A stretch of 64,000 bases of DNA from Zerene cesonia (GCF_012273895.1 NC_052117.1:7882406-7946405); one strand, 5' to 3'. Numbered from the stretch's first letter, positions 24,001 through 35,644 are shown. The notes: generated by a model not told the origin, from the sequence alone. Translations and numbers: made by a program.

Positions 24001-24890
24001 ATTGATTGACAATTTGCATCGAAATGTGACATATTTATCCCGTTTTAAATTAATAGTGTTTTCTTTCCTTTACTAAGATATTGGATTATAGTTTTTATCA
24101 TTTAGCATGTCATGCTGCATGACGGTGTATGGATGGATGTGATTCACAGCGTCGTGTAAAGAATTTAATGTAATGAGAGCTTTAAACTTAATTATATATT
24201 AAGATCAGTTGACAAATGGCAAGACTGCAAGTCAGGTAGAGGTATCATAAATGTTTTAGTGAAGCATATAAGTTAAAGAAACTATGTAAATGTAAGGGTC
24301 ATCTTACTTATGTTAATCCTACATTGAAATTATGTTATTATATAAAATATACTCTCTACAAACGTGGATTGTCCAATATTTTTTTATAAATTGGTAAAAT
24401 CTCAAATTCCTTTAAATCTATTATCTATCTGACGCACCCAATTAACGTGTTACACAAAAACGAATTTGGAATTTAGCAAACTGCCACCGATAAAAATAAA
24501 ATAAAACGAGAACTTTATATCAAACCATGTCGTCGTTCAAGCGAAGACACCGGCGAAATTACATCATTTTTATTGAGACAAGATGATTAACATTCTGCTT
24601 TTTCCTTAATTCTGATTCCTTAATTTTGCACAGTTAAGATATGGAATGGGGAATGGCCTCTGAGTTTTATTAACGTGATTTAAATCTTTATGGTTCGTAT
24701 AATGGGATACTTCTAAATCTTTTCGGGCCTACCACGTAAAACAAATGAAGTCAGTTATCTCTGTATATAAAAAATAATCCCTATTTTCCGTGGTCATACC
24801 ATAAATTATTTTACATAACTTCTTACTATAAAGCTAAAATTATATCTCTGTATATATATTTAGATTTAGCTTAGATCTTTAATACTATAC
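24001..24890. other. Unannotated AT-rich stretch
   Basis: No gene or repeat recognised. Confidence 0.5.
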
Positions 24891-24891
24891 A

Positions 24892-25020
24892 ACTACAAAA
24901 CAATTTTGATGTGTTTTGTTTTTAATATATAGCGTGATTCAAGCGGAAGGTTTATCTGTATAATAACATATATACAATTACTCCGAATTCAAAGTGTACG
25001 AAGCCACAGGCAAAAGCTAG
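24892..25020 (+). mobile_element. Family E Helitron 3' part
   Basis: TAGCGTGATTCAAGCGGAAG followed by CTCCGAATTC and GAAGCCACAGGCAAAAGCTAG|T, the family E 3' end. Confidence 0.65.
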
Positions 25021-25193
25021 TAGGTATCTTACAATAAATACACTCCGTAAGTTGCCGAAACTAACGACAATCCTGCACCAAAAATGACCGCGAGATCTTG
25101 AGAGCGTGTGGATGTCTAATGGAACTAATTCGGTGACTGTGACGCTTGTATTTGCACGTGTCGTTTTTAATTGTTTTTGGGGTCATTGACCTG

Positions 25194-25201
25194 TGACGTC
25201 A
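25194..25201. promoter_or_regulatory. CRE-like palindrome TGACGTCA
   Basis: Perfect palindrome in unique sequence; preceded by GGTCATTGACCTG (25181-25193), which resembles a nuclear-receptor half-site pair. No gene nearby. Confidence 0.25.
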
Positions 25202-25612
25202 TAGGGATTCTGTATTGTTAGTTTTTCCTATATTCTAAATGAGTTTCTTTAGTCTTTTCATACTGACCCAGCAAACGCAGTTCTGCAAGGACACTTTTAC
25301 AATGGTGTATATAAAAGGTAATAGAAAATGGCTTTCCCCTTTTAGAAATATCTTAAATAAATGTAATTTCTCTTTCAAATATAAATGATATTTCACATCA
25401 CCCCCTCCGCAAGCAATCGACTAGAGTATAAATGATTTGTCCAATTATTCCAGCTTCCGATGTGGCATTTCACATTCCAATGAGTATTATTGAAGGGTGG
25501 AACGACAGATAAATAATACAAGTACCAAAATTTAAAATTAAATTTTCATCCAACCAAACCAAAAGGAGAGTAATGTTTAAACTTTTTTGATGACACCACG
25601 ATGATGATTTGA

Positions 25613-25705
25613 TGATGCTAAGCGCTACCACCGCCCATGAACATTTGGAGAGGCATGAGGTCCATTGCAGACCTTACGCCTCTACAAATGGATTGCCGCC
25701 TTTAA
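25613..25705 (-). mobile_element. Family M SINE, subfamily A, 3'-domain fragment
   Basis: AGCGCTACCACCGCCCATGA ... AGGCATGAGGTCC ... GACCTTACGCCTCTAC ... GATTGCCGCC. Both arms of the inner hairpin are kept. Confidence 0.8.
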
Positions 25706-25786
25706 TTGAAAGTACATAAACACAACAATCGCAAACTGTTTTTATCGCTTAAAACTTTTGTATCGCATAAGAAACTGTCTTAGCCC

Positions 25787-26786
25787 NNNNNNNNNNNNNN
25801 NNNNNNNNNNNNNNNNNNNNNNNNNNNNNNNNNNNNNNNNNNNNNNNNNNNNNNNNNNNNNNNNNNNNNNNNNNNNNNNNNNNNNNNNNNNNNNNNNNNN
25901 NNNNNNNNNNNNNNNNNNNNNNNNNNNNNNNNNNNNNNNNNNNNNNNNNNNNNNNNNNNNNNNNNNNNNNNNNNNNNNNNNNNNNNNNNNNNNNNNNNNN
26001 NNNNNNNNNNNNNNNNNNNNNNNNNNNNNNNNNNNNNNNNNNNNNNNNNNNNNNNNNNNNNNNNNNNNNNNNNNNNNNNNNNNNNNNNNNNNNNNNNNNN
26101 NNNNNNNNNNNNNNNNNNNNNNNNNNNNNNNNNNNNNNNNNNNNNNNNNNNNNNNNNNNNNNNNNNNNNNNNNNNNNNNNNNNNNNNNNNNNNNNNNNNN
26201 NNNNNNNNNNNNNNNNNNNNNNNNNNNNNNNNNNNNNNNNNNNNNNNNNNNNNNNNNNNNNNNNNNNNNNNNNNNNNNNNNNNNNNNNNNNNNNNNNNNN
26301 NNNNNNNNNNNNNNNNNNNNNNNNNNNNNNNNNNNNNNNNNNNNNNNNNNNNNNNNNNNNNNNNNNNNNNNNNNNNNNNNNNNNNNNNNNNNNNNNNNNN
26401 NNNNNNNNNNNNNNNNNNNNNNNNNNNNNNNNNNNNNNNNNNNNNNNNNNNNNNNNNNNNNNNNNNNNNNNNNNNNNNNNNNNNNNNNNNNNNNNNNNNN
26501 NNNNNNNNNNNNNNNNNNNNNNNNNNNNNNNNNNNNNNNNNNNNNNNNNNNNNNNNNNNNNNNNNNNNNNNNNNNNNNNNNNNNNNNNNNNNNNNNNNNN
26601 NNNNNNNNNNNNNNNNNNNNNNNNNNNNNNNNNNNNNNNNNNNNNNNNNNNNNNNNNNNNNNNNNNNNNNNNNNNNNNNNNNNNNNNNNNNNNNNNNNNN
26701 NNNNNNNNNNNNNNNNNNNNNNNNNNNNNNNNNNNNNNNNNNNNNNNNNNNNNNNNNNNNNNNNNNNNNNNNNNNNNNNNNNNNNN
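25787..26786. other. Assembly gap (1000 N)
   Basis: Exactly 1000 N, placeholder size. Repeat Z is cut by its right edge. Confidence 0.99.
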
Positions 26787-26862
26787 TTTTTAATTTTAAT
26801 TTTAATTTAACTGTAAATGTGTGGTGATAAATAAACATTTCTTTCTTTCTTTCTTTCTTTCT
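26787..26862 (+). mobile_element. Repeat Z 3' end with (CTTT)n tail
   Basis: Almost identical to 16305-16380. The rest of the element probably lies in the gap. Confidence 0.75.
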
Positions 26863-26876
26863 AATTTGGTAAGCAA

Positions 26877-26949
26877 TTAATAAAGGATTATCGAGAGGAA
26901 TAAAGGAAAGGACTGGGAAGAGTAACGAAAAGGATATGGGTCCGGCTTC
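26877..26949 (-). mobile_element. Family M SINE, subfamily A, central fragment
   Basis: AAAGGATTATCGAGAGGAAT ... GGACTGGGAAGAGTAACG ... GATATGGGTCCGGC. The family order with neither end. Confidence 0.7.
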
Positions 26950-26999
26950 AGTTTTCTCAATTTCTCTATAAAGGACATAGCTTACAAGAATATCTTATA

Positions 27000-27293
27000 C
27001 CTTTAAACGAGCAATTCTTGTATATATATATATATGTATAATTGGAATTTCGGAATCGGCTAGAACGATTTTCATGAAATTTAGTATATAGGGGGTTTCG
27101 GGGGCGATAAATCGATCTAGCTAGGAATATTTTTTAGAAAATGTCATATTCCTGTTTTATCGACTTAAACTTACATTTTTAACAAATAGGAGGCGTTTCG
27201 TTTCGTATGTAAAACGTTCTTAAATATAATTTCCAAAAAACACAATTTATAAAAAAAAAAAAAAAATGCCGGGCAAAGCTCGGTCATCCAGGT
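27000..27293 (+). repeat. Repeat Y, copy 2
   Basis: Begins CCTTTAAACGAGCAATTCTTG, a short TA tract, GGAATCGGCTAGAACGATTT, GGGGGTTTCGGGGGCG, and ends with GCCGGGCAAAGCTCGGTCAT plus CCAGGT. The A-run at 27251-27266 lies inside. Transposon type unresolved. Confidence 0.7.
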
Positions 27294-27775
27294 ACTTCAA
27301 TATTTCATTGTATACCTTTTGTCAACTCTTCAGCATTTTATTTATTGTTCTATAGCAGACGTATAATAGCCGACACTATCTACCGCTGACTGATTAGGGT
27401 CCTGCTGGGTCCATGTCACCGCTTGAACTTAATTAACTTACTACTCTCATTACAAGTGATTAATACTAGGGACAGGTCTGTCTGAATCCTAATATATTTC
27501 AACAGACGACCATCAATAGAATATATAAAATGTGCGTTTGTTCGTGTTATTTGAAGTTCATACTTTTTTAATACATAGGTTAATAGATATATACCCCTAT
27601 AACTAAACAATTTTTGTCAAATCGTAAAAAAGAATAAAATGTAACTAAAATGAAAGAAGTATAAATATAGATAGTTTTCGCGATAATCGCGAATAAGTCT
27701 CACATGTTATCAAGATAAGTTCAGTAATTCCTAAGGTCCACGAAACATACATAAAGCTTAGAAATTAAAGACTTA

Positions 27776-27882
27776 AACGGATTTTAAACGCGATTTACGA
27801 AACGGAGAGTCTCCCCGTGACCACGCTCGCTGTAAAGTGTTCGAAACGTCGGGTTATATAATCAATAAATCGCGTCTAATAT
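27776..27882 (-). repeat. Repeat W, copy 1
   Basis: Contains, reversed, the core GAGCGTGGTCACGGGGAGAC of the copies at 32417 and 35264. Unlike those it has the TTAAACGCGATTTA word at its left edge and its inverted counterpart TAAATCGCG near the right edge, so the word appears at both ends in opposite orientation. Class unknown. Confidence 0.75.
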
Positions 27883-28125
27883 CTCTGTAATACTCGCATA
27901 AAATCAAACGCAAGAAAATACTAGATATAAAGCTGTTATAATAATAGTTAGTACTTAATTAACGGGTCCTTAAGCCAATAGCGCATCTGCAGCTAATATC
28001 GTTTTGATGCATATTAATTACTATCATAATCACGCTAGACCTGGTAATTGGCTTGTGTGGACATTGACACACTAACTATAACTTCAGGAGTATGTGAGTA
28101 ATGTAGAATCTGGATTTTTATCTAA

Positions 28126-28275
28126 TCTGTTCGCCTCGGCTCCGCCCATGATACATATATAGCCTGTGTCACTCAGTAAAGGTGCAGCTTTCTAATGGTG
28201 AAAGAATTCTTGAAACTGCTTCAATTATTTTTGCGTGAAAACGTTACAATCGTACAAAAATACAAGAGTATCCTC
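28126..28275 (-). mobile_element. Family D Helitron, diverged
   Basis: Reverse order: TCGCCTCGGCTCCGCCCATG, ATACATATATAGCC, then CTTTCTAATGGTGAAAGAAT. Termini lost. Confidence 0.6.
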
Positions 28276-28971
28276 TTTATAATATAAGAGAAGACATTTT
28301 TCTAAACTTAATTCCTTAAAAGTAAACAAAAAAAAACACGCTAGAGCGATGGAGATAACTAGATTGTCTCTCTTGCTCATATACAGAGTATACAGAAGGA
28401 AATTAAGTTTTTAGTCCTGACGATTCAAATTAAAGTTTGTTAAAAATTGCTATGTAATATGTATATTTTGTAGACCCAAACAATGGTCAGCATTTTTTTC
28501 TTTGTGCCCAAATGTCTGTTTATATATGCATCAATGACATAAAATCGAATCTCAACTAGGCAGATTTCGATTAAATATTTTGTACTAAGAATAAAGCAAA
28601 AGCCAACGAGATGCCTTGAGAGAGAACTTATCGCGGTCAATGTATTAATGGATTTTCGACTTTAATACCACATATTAAAGTTAATTTCCATATGTCGATT
28701 CATTCGAGCGGCTTGATCAACTTACACTTTGGCCAGTGTTCAAAAATAAAAAAACAAATGATATAAAAACTTTACAATATTGGCGGAGTCGCGCTTGTGG
28801 CTTGTAATTAGGTCACACTCATATCGGAGTAGTTACCAAAGTTAGCAAATGAACTGTGTTCTAGCTTAGTGCCATAACTGAGACCTAGATATTTCTCTAA
28901 GTTACACAGATGGCTAAATAACTTAACTATTTGAAAGTAATTATTGATTAAGATTAAACTTTTTACGTACT

Positions 28972-29075
28972 ATATCGGGAAGACACAGACTCCTACAACA
29001 CAGCGAAAGCATTATTAGGAGTCTGGGGTCCATATTTTACGTAATGCATACATTGTTCAATAAATATTTTTTATT
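28972..29075 (+). mobile_element. LINE 3' tail with hairpin (tail type 3), copy 1
   Basis: Stem CAGACTCCT / AGGAGTCTG (28986-29025) encloses CAGCGAAAGC, followed by TTCAATAAATATTTTTTATT, a poly(A)-signal-like end. The reverse copy is at 36892-37013. No coding part. Confidence 0.7.
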
Positions 29076-29091
29076 TTCATTGTTATTTAAA

Positions 29092-29182
29092 GTCTGTTAT
29101 CTATCTGTCCCTCTTTCAGCTTCAGCTAAACCATAAAAGCAAATTGGATGAAATTTTGTGCAAAGATAGTTTGAGACCCGAG
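29092..29182 (+). mobile_element. Helitron fragment, family of 15632
   Basis: CAAATTGGATGAAATTTTGTG followed by AAGATAGTTTGAGACCCGAG matches 15705-15745. Ends absent. Confidence 0.55.
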
Positions 29183-29357
29183 ACATACATTTTGGCACTA
29201 ATCACCTTTTACCCAAGTAAAAATTACTCTGTTGGTAACTTATTGCGTCTGCTGATAATACAAAAATATCTTTCACACACGAGTTGCCTGATAGATATAG
29301 CTTTATACCGTTATGCGACGTTTTAGGTAAACCAATTGGTATTTGTTTTATTATGAA

Positions 29358-29515
29358 CTAGCTTTTACCTGCGACTTCGCACGCGTTAAATTCGGAGTAG
29401 TTTAATAGATATTATACATATATACCTTCGTCTTAAATCACTCTATCTAGTAAAAAATCCTCTCTGTAATTTAAAAGATCTAAGCAAACATACATACAGA
29501 CGCGGGAAGCGACTA
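29358..29515 (-). mobile_element. Family E Helitron
   Basis: CTAGCTTTTACCTGCGACTT then CGCACGCGTTAAATTCGGAG, the reversed family E 3' end. The 5' end is diverged. Confidence 0.7.
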
Positions 29516-29844
29516 TGCAGTGATGATTTTCAAATTATATAAAGTTACAGTTTACAAATTGGATACATATAGATGAAAATGTATACAGCTTCTGATTTAA
29601 AATGAAATAATGGTAACGCATGACTAATGAATACCTACAAACGCGAGGCAAGAAATTTTCCTAGAAAACTTGCATTCGATTACTGATGTAATTTTCAAAG
29701 TGGAACATAATTTATTACTTTCATTTCAATAAAAGTATACAAGATATAACCTGTTATGTTTTCATAGAACATAGAAAAATTAGTTTTTAAATGAAAGTTG
29801 CGATTATAAAGTTATGTTACAATCCATCCTTTTATTTAAATATA

Positions 29845-29925
29845 CGGCGGGATCACGGGTGGCCGAGAGGCTAGGCGTTGCTACGGTTTGGGAAAAACGC
29901 GGGTTCAATCCCGCCTAATGATCGA
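29845..29925 (+). tRNA. tRNA-like sequence (pseudo-tRNA or SINE head)
   Basis: A box TGGCCGAGAGG and B box GGTTCAATCCC lie at tRNA spacing; the T arm GCGGG/CCCGC and a short GATCA/TGATC acceptor-like pairing are present. No convincing anticodon stem can be drawn and the acceptor is incomplete, so a working tRNA is unlikely. The A box is of serine/leucine type. A relic or the head of a SINE fits better. Confidence 0.35.
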
Positions 29926-30322
29926 ATTTTTCTATTCTTTCAAAATGTCTCATTTATAAAGCATTTCAATGTTATACAACTAAAAATTAAAGTTAGTTTA
30001 CACCAAATCGTGATGGCCAAAGCTTAACAAACAACTTATTCAATCGGAAAACATTAATTATCATGTGGGCACACTACCGGGAGTTGTATAAGAAATATAT
30101 GATTTTTATCCCACAATAATAACATTTAATTCGTAAGATACATTACGATATATAAGGAACCGGTTGTGTGGCTGGTCAGCTGGTCGCCACAATCATTATG
30201 ACAGCACAAGACTCGATTGTAAATTTAACAAGCTTTCGTTTAATATACATATTGATAGGGTTAGAAAAAAATAAATCCATATTTTTTAAATTGCAGCCGC
30301 CATTTTGTTAATTCAAATCACG

Positions 30323-30330
30323 TGACGTCA
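30323..30330. promoter_or_regulatory. CRE-like palindrome within CACGTGACGTCAC
   Basis: An E-box (CACGTG) overlaps a CRE palindrome, and GCCGCCATTTTG lies about 25 bp upstream. This motif cluster resembles promoter elements, but a Lep1 insertion follows at 30370 and no gene is seen. Confidence 0.3.
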
Positions 30331-30369
30331 CAATGACAACTCATAAGTATTAAAAAATCAATACCAATA

Positions 30370-30569
30370 TCCTACTAATATTATAAATGCGAAAGTTTGT
30401 AAGGATGTGTGTAAGTTTGTTGCTCTTTCACGCAATAACTAATAAATCGATTGCAATGAAATTTGGTACATAGATAGCTGGACAACTGGAAAAACATACA
30501 GGCAACTTTTTATCCCGATTTTTCTACGGGAAACGGACTTACGCGGGTAAAACCGCGGGGCGCAGCTAG
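30370..30569 (+). mobile_element. Lep1-type Helitron, full length
   Basis: A|TCCTACTAATATTATAAATG to GGGGCGCAGCTAG|T. Subterminal hairpins ATCCCG/CGGGA-like and CGCGG/CCGCG precede the CTAG end. Confidence 0.95.
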
Positions 30570-30863
30570 TCATATAATAAGATAGAATTGAATACTTAAA
30601 TATCTTATTACTACGCAATCTTTTTACAATATAAGTAATTACATAGAACGATATCTAACACTTACTAAGAATAAAGTAGCGGGGAACTCAAATGAGTTTT
30701 AGAGTGCCTTCTTTGTGAATTTCTTGTAATAGTTTACTAGTGTTTCATTTCCGCTGCTTCCTTATAGAAAGAAATTAAGACAAGAGATTTTTTTTTTTAA
30801 ACTGTTTATTATGTTGTTGTCATAGTAAAGAGATTGGAACAGATACATAATATTTCGACAGAA

Positions 30864-30965
30864 TCGTCATCGTCGTTGCAGACTTTTAGGACGTCCACTG
30901 TTGGACATAGGCCTCCCCCAAATATTTCCAAATGACCGATCACCAGCGACTTGAGTCCAGCGGCT
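30864..30965 (-). mobile_element. LINE (RTE-like) C-terminus and tail fragment
   Basis: The sense strand reads GGGGGAGGCCTATGTCCAAC then AGTGGACGTCCTAAAA and an imperfect (GATGAC)n tail. It matches the common lepidopteran 'gaggcctatgtccagcagtggac' motif. RTE affiliation is from memory. Its reading frame is disrupted. Confidence 0.55.
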
Positions 30966-31009
30966 TTGACAGAATCGGATGTTCATATTAACTTGTTAAT
31001 CTATTTTTT

Positions 31010-31175
31010 AATACCTTCGCCTCGCGACTTCGCCCGGGTAGTTAAAGAAAAAGATAAATGTTTCCAGGTTTTTTTTTTCATAAATACTATTGTAGATCCT
31101 TTCTCAGATTTCATACTATCCTTGTACCAAACATCAAAATCGGTTTAATGGTTTACGCGTGAAGAAGAGACAAAG
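31010..31175 (-). mobile_element. Helitron-like repeat, diverged
   Basis: CTTCGCCTCGCGACTTCGCC and CGGGTAG at the left, and ACATCAAAATCGGTTTAATG then TTTACGCGTGAAG at the right: reversed order of a Helitron 3' and central region. Confidence 0.5.
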
Positions 31176-31470
31176 TTATTTATGCATTTATTATATCAAT
31201 AGGAAATGAGGATTTGCACAGTTAAATGTATTATTAATTAATTTATATAATGCAATATATCTGCATTATATAAATTATTATTTGTAGCTATATAAATAGT
31301 AGGGATAAGGTGATATTTTCATATAAATATTAATATAATAGATATTATATAATTCTTTTCTACGAGAAAAGATCATCGACTTCCCTGAGAAGGTACCACT
31401 CAAAATTCTAAAATAGGACTAAATGAAAACATTCGGTTGATAACAGAGTTTTGAAATAAATAATATCACA

Positions 31471-31672
31471 CTAATGTATAAAATGTGACAGTTTGAATGT
31501 TTGGATGTTTGTCCGTCAATTACGCTGAACCTACTGAACGTATTTTAATGAATTGGGTATACAGACAGGTATACAGACAGACAAGTTGACTTGGATACTT
31601 TTAAATCACCTAATATTAGCTGATTTGGATGACAGGACAGATAACACGTGCGAAGCCGCGGACAAATGCTAG
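31471..31672 (+). mobile_element. Non-autonomous Helitron, family F
   Basis: TGTTTGGATGTTTGTCCGTC ... ACGTGCGAAGCCGCGGAC then AAATGCTAG. Related to 32020-32218. A local duplication of TATACAGACAG lies at 31558-31580. Confidence 0.7.
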
Positions 31673-31782
31673 CAAAATGTTCTGGGTCGTCGGTTAAAAA
31701 GTCATCCGCAAAGAGTCACCCTTAATCTATCCCTATAATATTGAATCTTCTGGTTGGACATGCGTGTACAATTGCTAGCTAC

Positions 31783-31907
31783 GTCTGCTCCATTGCACTC
31801 ATTGTTGGAGCTAGCGAGTGGGGAGCTTCTGTCACAATTAGTTTTATATTCAGTGTGAGATTGCGGCGACTCAATGGATTTCCTATTCCGATGCGGTTAA
31901 TGATGCG
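31783..31907. repeat. 125-bp block, inverted near-identical partner of 6367-6491
   Basis: Three mismatches, no indels relative to the reverse complement of 6367-6491. A 78-codon frame (31741-31977) runs through it, but the partner copy has no equivalent start, so I do not call a gene. Confidence 0.85.
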
Positions 31908-32019
31908 CGCCGCCTTTATTACGTTACATTTGTTTAATATTTTATTTAGAGAAAACAGCCTGATAAAATGCTTTTGACTTGTACATATACCATTATGCCT
32001 TTGGTATGTATAACCTTAT

Positions 32020-32218
32020 TAATATAACACTATATGAAAGTCCGTTTGTTTGGATATTTGTCCGTGAGTCACGCTGAAACTGTTGAACGGATTTTGATGC
32101 AATTTGGTATACAGGCAGGGTATGAGCGGACTTGGGTGATAGGATACTTTTTATCCCGATTAAATGCTCCCTGAGGATCAAACAGGAATATCCAAGTGGA
32201 GTCGGGAAGAGCGTCTAG
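32020..32218 (+). mobile_element. Non-autonomous Helitron, family F
   Basis: GTTTGTTTGGATATTTGTCCG ... TGAACGGATTTTGATGCAAT ... GAAGAGCGTCTAG. Interior partly replaced by unrelated sequence near the 3' end. Confidence 0.6.
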
Positions 32219-32416
32219 TATTACCTATAAATGAGATACCTTTACCTATAAAGTTCAACCAATAGTCACGATATTTCATGCAGAGGTTTCGCCTAGCCAC
32301 TTACAATTCCTCATCATAGAACATCTTTTAGAGGCAGCTTCCACTATGCAGTTACTGATTAATATTAATTCGTATATAAAACATCTTACAAACTTTTAGA
32401 AATTTTAAGACTTTTT

Positions 32417-32515
32417 AACGGATTTTAAACGCGATTTATTCATTATATTATTAACCCGAAGTTTCGAACACTTTACAGCGAGCGTGGTCACGGGGAGACT
32501 GAGATGTTACATGTC
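32417..32515 (+). repeat. Repeat W, copy 2
   Basis: AACGGATTTTAAACGCGATTT ... TTTCGAACACTTTACAGCGA ... CACGGGGAGACTGAGATG. Class unknown. Confidence 0.8.
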
Positions 32516-32522
32516 TTGAAGG

Positions 32523-32822
32523 TTATACAAAAATTGTTGTTTGTGAACTACCTATTTCTCCGCAGTTGGTATATAGAGTATTTTTCCGTGTGTTGGCAAT
32601 ATTGGCTGATAGTTTCTTCTGGTTTTCTAACATGGGGTTTAAATTCTTGATAACGAACTCAATCGATGAGCAGCGAAATGCAAACACATCACAATAAAGT
32701 ATGTCCTTCAGGTCCAGGTAGCAAGCCGACGAACCCAATGAAACATGGCTTCTATTTCTGTGTTGTTTAAGGCCCATTTTGCAACTTATCGTCAATGGAT
32801 TATGATTTGCCAAGTGATTCAT
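32523..32822 (-). other. 99-codon reverse open frame, unrecognised
   Basis: Starts ATG at 32822 and ends TAA. Base composition is closer to coding than its surroundings and no repeat is recognised in it. Residues are mixed and not simple; several cysteines. I know no family for it. Chance is possible: an AT-rich 64-kb window should give about one frame of this size or longer. Confidence 0.2.
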
Positions 32823-32908
32823 TTAATTGTAAGCAGAATGTCGCGGATCATAATTTGTCGACAGATTACAATATTGCAGGAATCTCGCCTTGGATCGCGG
32901 GCGAATTC

Positions 32909-33020
32909 TAACAAGCACCCGTGGCCCCTTCACTAAAGCGGCGCGACGGAACACAGTGGGGTTTCAGTCAGGTGGAATTCGACATAACCCACGCCTGCTT
33001 TCCCTAGAGTTGTGGGTATC
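32909..33020. repeat. Repeat family X, copy 3
   Basis: TAACAAGCACCCGTGGCCCC ... GCGACGGAACACAGTGGGG ... ACATAACCCACGCC. More diverged at its right end. Confidence 0.75.
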
Positions 33021-33033
33021 TATGCAATATTTT

Positions 33034-33186
33034 AGCTGACCCGGCAAGCGCTGTTGTGCCTTACTCTTATCATTAAGAGGTATGAAAATAGGCGTTGGCC
33101 GTCAGTTAGACAAAATTTCATGAGAATCGGTCCAGCTGTTTCGGAGGAGTATGATAACTAACATTGTGACACGATAATTTTATATA
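33034..33186 (-). mobile_element. Family C Helitron
   Basis: AGCTGACCCGGCAAGCGCTG ... ATCATTAAGAGGTATG ... TGTTTCGGAGGAGTATG ... TGTGACACGATAATTTTATA. Full length in reverse, with a damaged CTAG end. Confidence 0.75.
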
Positions 33187-34460
33187 TACAGAAATAATAT
33201 ATCGACGAAGGACTTTCACAGTAGGACGTGCCACAAATTACTAAATTGATACAAATGTTTTACATAAATTTCATTAACCAATAACAGATTCATGACTTGA
33301 ATTATTATTCTCAAAGGTTTTCTAGTAATATTATTTATGAACTGTTGTTTTTGTTAGCGGGCTAACCTCGGTCGCAGTACCTGAGGTCCTACGACGCTTT
33401 TAAAGTTTCCAACTTAATTTATATCGAAATGATAAATAAACGTATTTGAATTTTGATAATAATCTGTAGATGGTAAAACATTGAGGGCGGTTAATATTTG
33501 CAATAAATGTGGTAATTGTGGAGTTTAGAAATGTAATAAGTTTGTTCACTTGCTCATTGCAGTGTTCGAAACGCGATAAAAAATGTATTTAGTAAATAAT
33601 TCGCTTTTAAAACTCTTTAATTTCTTAATATACCTATCAGTAACAATAGTTAAAACTCGTATATACTGTATAAGTTAGTCAAAAGTAGTGTTAATGCTTT
33701 CAGTTGGTTTAAAATTTCTGTTAGAAATTTTCATGAAATTGGGCTTTGATCAATCGAACTAGAATGTGGTATTTAGTGAATGCCATATTTAGTTAAACGA
33801 TTAAACAAACCTTTTTTTATATTATACTAATATTTATATAAGCAATAATAATAGAAGCAATAATAGTATAGAAGTTCTTATAAAACCTCCTTAGTAATTC
33901 TGTGATTACACACTATAAGGTTTGGTCTAAAATGAGATTTGTGATAAAAAAACACTTCACGAAAGGCGGCAATGTTTGTAGAAAATTTTCAATCACAAAT
34001 AAATCCCGAAGCTAAGATTTCTTAGGCATTTTTCATAATTCCGTCAAAAGTGACTATAGAGAACCCGTATAAATATTTTTAAACAAAAACGTTAATATAT
34101 CCAAGAATTTAATATAATTTTTGCCACAGAATTCTGGCAAGAGCTGTTTGAGAAGTGATTGGAAAATCTCTTAGATTGTTCTAAAAATCGTCATTTAAAA
34201 CCGTCACCTACTTACTATAACTTTAACTTTAATAACCCAGTCTTCATCCAATCTCCATTGAAGCGTCTATTTGCAAAGAAATAAATTTAAAACAATAAAA
34301 ATTGAAATATTCCGTGCTCTTTTCACTGAAGTATGTCTATCGGGGATCGAGTGGCTCTCGTCTCAAGAGGTTTGTTCTAGAAACCAATATTGCTACAGAT
34401 TTTCTTTATAAAGTTACATAAATTCATATCGGTTCTTCTGAGACTTTTAATTAAGACTTA
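33187..34460. other. Unannotated AT-rich stretch
   Basis: No recognised repeat, no long open frame. Confidence 0.5.
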
Positions 34461-34468
34461 TTATATAC

Positions 34469-34600
34469 CGCCTTGTTGGTACAATGGTTAGCTGTGAGCG
34501 TAGAACCGAATTTCCGTTCGATTCCTGAGGAGTACTAAAAAGTCCCGATGTGACAGGGCACAGATAACCTACTGTTCCATTCGGAAATAGATTCTTGATG
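34469..34600 (+). mobile_element. tRNA-derived SINE (type 2)
   Basis: CCTTGTTGGTACAATGGTTA (A box), then AGCGTAGAACCGAATTTCCG and GTTCGATTCCTGAGGAG (B box), the same order as the reverse copy at 44951-45158. The 3' part is replaced or diverged after about 34590. Confidence 0.65.
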
Positions 34601-34637
34601 AAGCCGTGTCCCCACATATACGAATAATATTATAATA

Positions 34638-34756
34638 CGTGGTAGCCGAGCACGCTTCGCCACGAATTGGGCAAGCTCGTACCGGGGAAGTACCACACCC
34701 CCACAGTACACAGTAGTAGTAGTTTCGTACGGTACGGACAATCCTTTCCTTTCCCA
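34638..34756 (+). mobile_element. Family M SINE 5' head
   Basis: ACGTGGTAGCCGAGCACGC, CACGAATTGGGCAAGC, GGGGAAGTACCACACCCCC. Truncated after about 120 bp. Confidence 0.75.
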
Positions 34757-35263
34757 AAAATTGTAGTTTTCAAGTTACGTTGCTTGGGTTAAATTAGGAT
34801 AAAAACTAAACTTTTGTAACACATAGTACGTACATGCGTGATTGTGTACTGGTAATATAATTATATTATAAAGCCATTGGTAACCATTGGAAATAATATA
34901 AAATTATCAAACGAAATACCGTACTTTAAGCAACTTAGTAAAGATTTATTTATTCTTGAAGTAATTAACAGAGTTATTTGATAGACAATTAAAAGTCGAT
35001 TTGTATCAATAGTAATTTATCTTAATTCAGAAGAGTTGATGATATTCCGCTGTTTGAGGAAAATCTTTTGCCAATATTAAGTTTTGTAACTCATAAATAA
35101 TAACAAGAACAGTGATTTGATATTTAATGGTCAGTTTCTATTTATTTATTTTTTATTTTTTATTGTACCGCCACGTACAAAACAAACACACATTAGAATA
35201 AAAATAGTTTATACTTATACTGGGATTATCTTCTTGAATAGTAGGTAAACATTTAGAAATTTT

Positions 35264-35353
35264 AACGGATTTTAAACGCGATTTATTTATCCCGTTATTT
35301 CGACCACTTAACGGCGACCGTTGTCACGGGGAGACTAACATGTTACATGTTTT
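35264..35353 (+). repeat. Repeat W, copy 3
   Basis: AACGGATTTTAAACGCGATT ... GTCACGGGGAGACTAACATG. Same orientation as 32417; both are preceded by TAGAAATTTTAA. Confidence 0.75.
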
Positions 35354-35644
35354 GGAAGGTCATATAAGTAATAGTAGTAAGTTACATCCTACTATTTATC
35401 ATGTCAGCTTGTTAAAGAAAAAAAAATTTTTAAAGGACATGATATCATTGTCTTGGGCATTAAACTCAAAACTGAAACCAACATAGGTACTTGAGGTATC
35501 AGTCTCCTGTTTAGTATAATGTTTATTGATTAAATGAGATTTCTATTGCAGATCACTAAGCTACCGATGAGGAATGTGATTTCTATGGAAAGGAACCTCA
35601 ATGATGTTATATTATAAAACATTTTCTTTATAATCAATATTAGC

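Noticed and set aside
29845..29925. Functional tRNA-Ser or tRNA-Leu gene
   Set aside because: A and B boxes are good but the anticodon arm cannot be formed and the acceptor stem is short, so it is listed only as tRNA-like.
31741..31977. 78-codon frame through the 125-bp block as a conserved gene
   Set aside because: The inverted partner at 6367-6491 has no matching start or longer frame, and the conserved part does not respect codon boundaries at its edges.
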